A program made the translations under genes and the position numbers. The notes beneath the pieces were generated by a model. That model did not search any database. It had not been told where the DNA came from and worked only from the letters and a program-made list of their open reading frames with translations. From Bacteroides sp. 43_108 (GTDB lineage Bacteria > Bacteroidota > Bacteroidia > Bacteroidales > Bacteroidaceae), in the NCBI GenBank assembly GCA_001915545.1, contig MNQS01000022.1, positions 62,001-126,000 of the forward strand: a DNA stretch of 64,000 bases, read 5' to 3'. Positions 63,829-64,000 of the stretch are shown in pieces; within the stretch, counting starts at the first letter, position 1, and each line of letters begins with the position of its first letter.

Positions 63829-64000
63829 ACATATAGATTATACTATTCGCCCTTTGCGACCAAGTGAAACATATTTGTTGAAGGATTTCCTTTATGAGGC
63901 CATCTTTATCCCTGAAGGAATGGAGTCGCCTTCAAGAGATATTGTTGATTTGCCGGAACTGAAAGTTTATGTCGAAGGTTTTGGAAACAAAAAGGATGAT
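63821..64000 (+). CDS. GNAT family N-acetyltransferase, N-terminal part (cut by window edge)
   Basis: The frame opens at the ATG at 63821, overlaps the SRPBCC stop codon by eight bases and stays open to the end of the window. The 60 visible residues (YTIRPLRPSETYLLKDFLYEAIF ... LPELKVYVEGFG) resemble the N-terminus of Bacteroidota GNAT acetyltransferases, whose first strand is followed by an acidic helix. The acetyl-CoA motif lies beyond the window, so the assignment is tentative. Confidence 0.5.
   Translation, partial: MDKHIDYTIRPLRPSETYLLKDFLYEAIFIPEGMESPSRDIVDLPELKVYVEGFGNKKDD

Overview
The window looks like a chromosomal segment of a Bacteroidales bacterium, most likely in or near Prevotellaceae. 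Supporting signs are promoter elements of the Bacteroidota type (TAnnTTTG, once with an upstream TTTG at 19 bp), few Shine-Dalgarno sequences, and many secreted lipoproteins and glycan- or protein-degrading enzymes. A probable type IX sorting tail and typical Bacteroidota families (DUF5020, DUF4348, DUF4878, GH127, heparinase II/III) point the same way. The genus is an inference. There are no rRNA genes, no recognisable insertion sequence or transposase, no CRISPR array and no prophage. One tRNA gene is present.

Layout. 1-2041: end of a histidine-kinase-like gene, a response regulator and an overlapping AbgT-like membrane protein. 2184-10293: DUF5020 outer-membrane protein, manC, a TlpA-type thioredoxin protein, a double ABC ATPase, an MFS transporter and pheS. 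10437-13190: DUF4348 lipoprotein, murB and an MBL-fold hydrolase. 13142-16349: a five-gene minus-strand operon (RsiV-like protein, rsmG, MBL hydrolase, HD phosphohydrolase, hotdog thioesterase). 16515-18809: copper P-type ATPase. 19268-25273: a 2001-residue secreted M6-type metalloprotease. 25587-28811: carB without a neighbouring carA. 29028-31439: GH127 arabinofuranosidase.

31440-37889 is the accessory part. A two-gene cassette (GHKL ATPase plus DUF4325 STAS-like protein) lies between two copies of the 3' end of the GH127 gene. It is followed by a lipoprotein with an odd N-terminal extension, a secreted protein, two tandem paralogues of an unrecognised secreted family, and an erythromycin-esterase-like protein that seems to lack its catalytic histidine.

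38105-50449 returns to core genes: two zinc-ribbon membrane proteins, a class A penicillin-binding protein, kdsB, an M16-like protein without the zinc motif, gyrA and two related TPR proteins. 50596-55655 holds an M60-like peptidase, a GH43-type pseudogene with two nonsense codons and a heparinase II/III-like protein. 56040-64000 holds a YiiX-like lipoprotein, a DUF4878 lipoprotein, tRNA-Gly(CCC), a NhaD-type antiporter, pfkA, an ABC-F protein, a TfoX-type fusion protein, GNAT acetyltransferases and an SRPBCC protein.

The best candidate for an undescribed system is the repeat-flanked ATPase/STAS-like cassette at 31501-32593. The duplicated GH127 3' end on both sides implies recent insertion or rearrangement. 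The two proteins resemble an anti-sigma / anti-anti-sigma pair, but no partner sigma factor is visible nearby.
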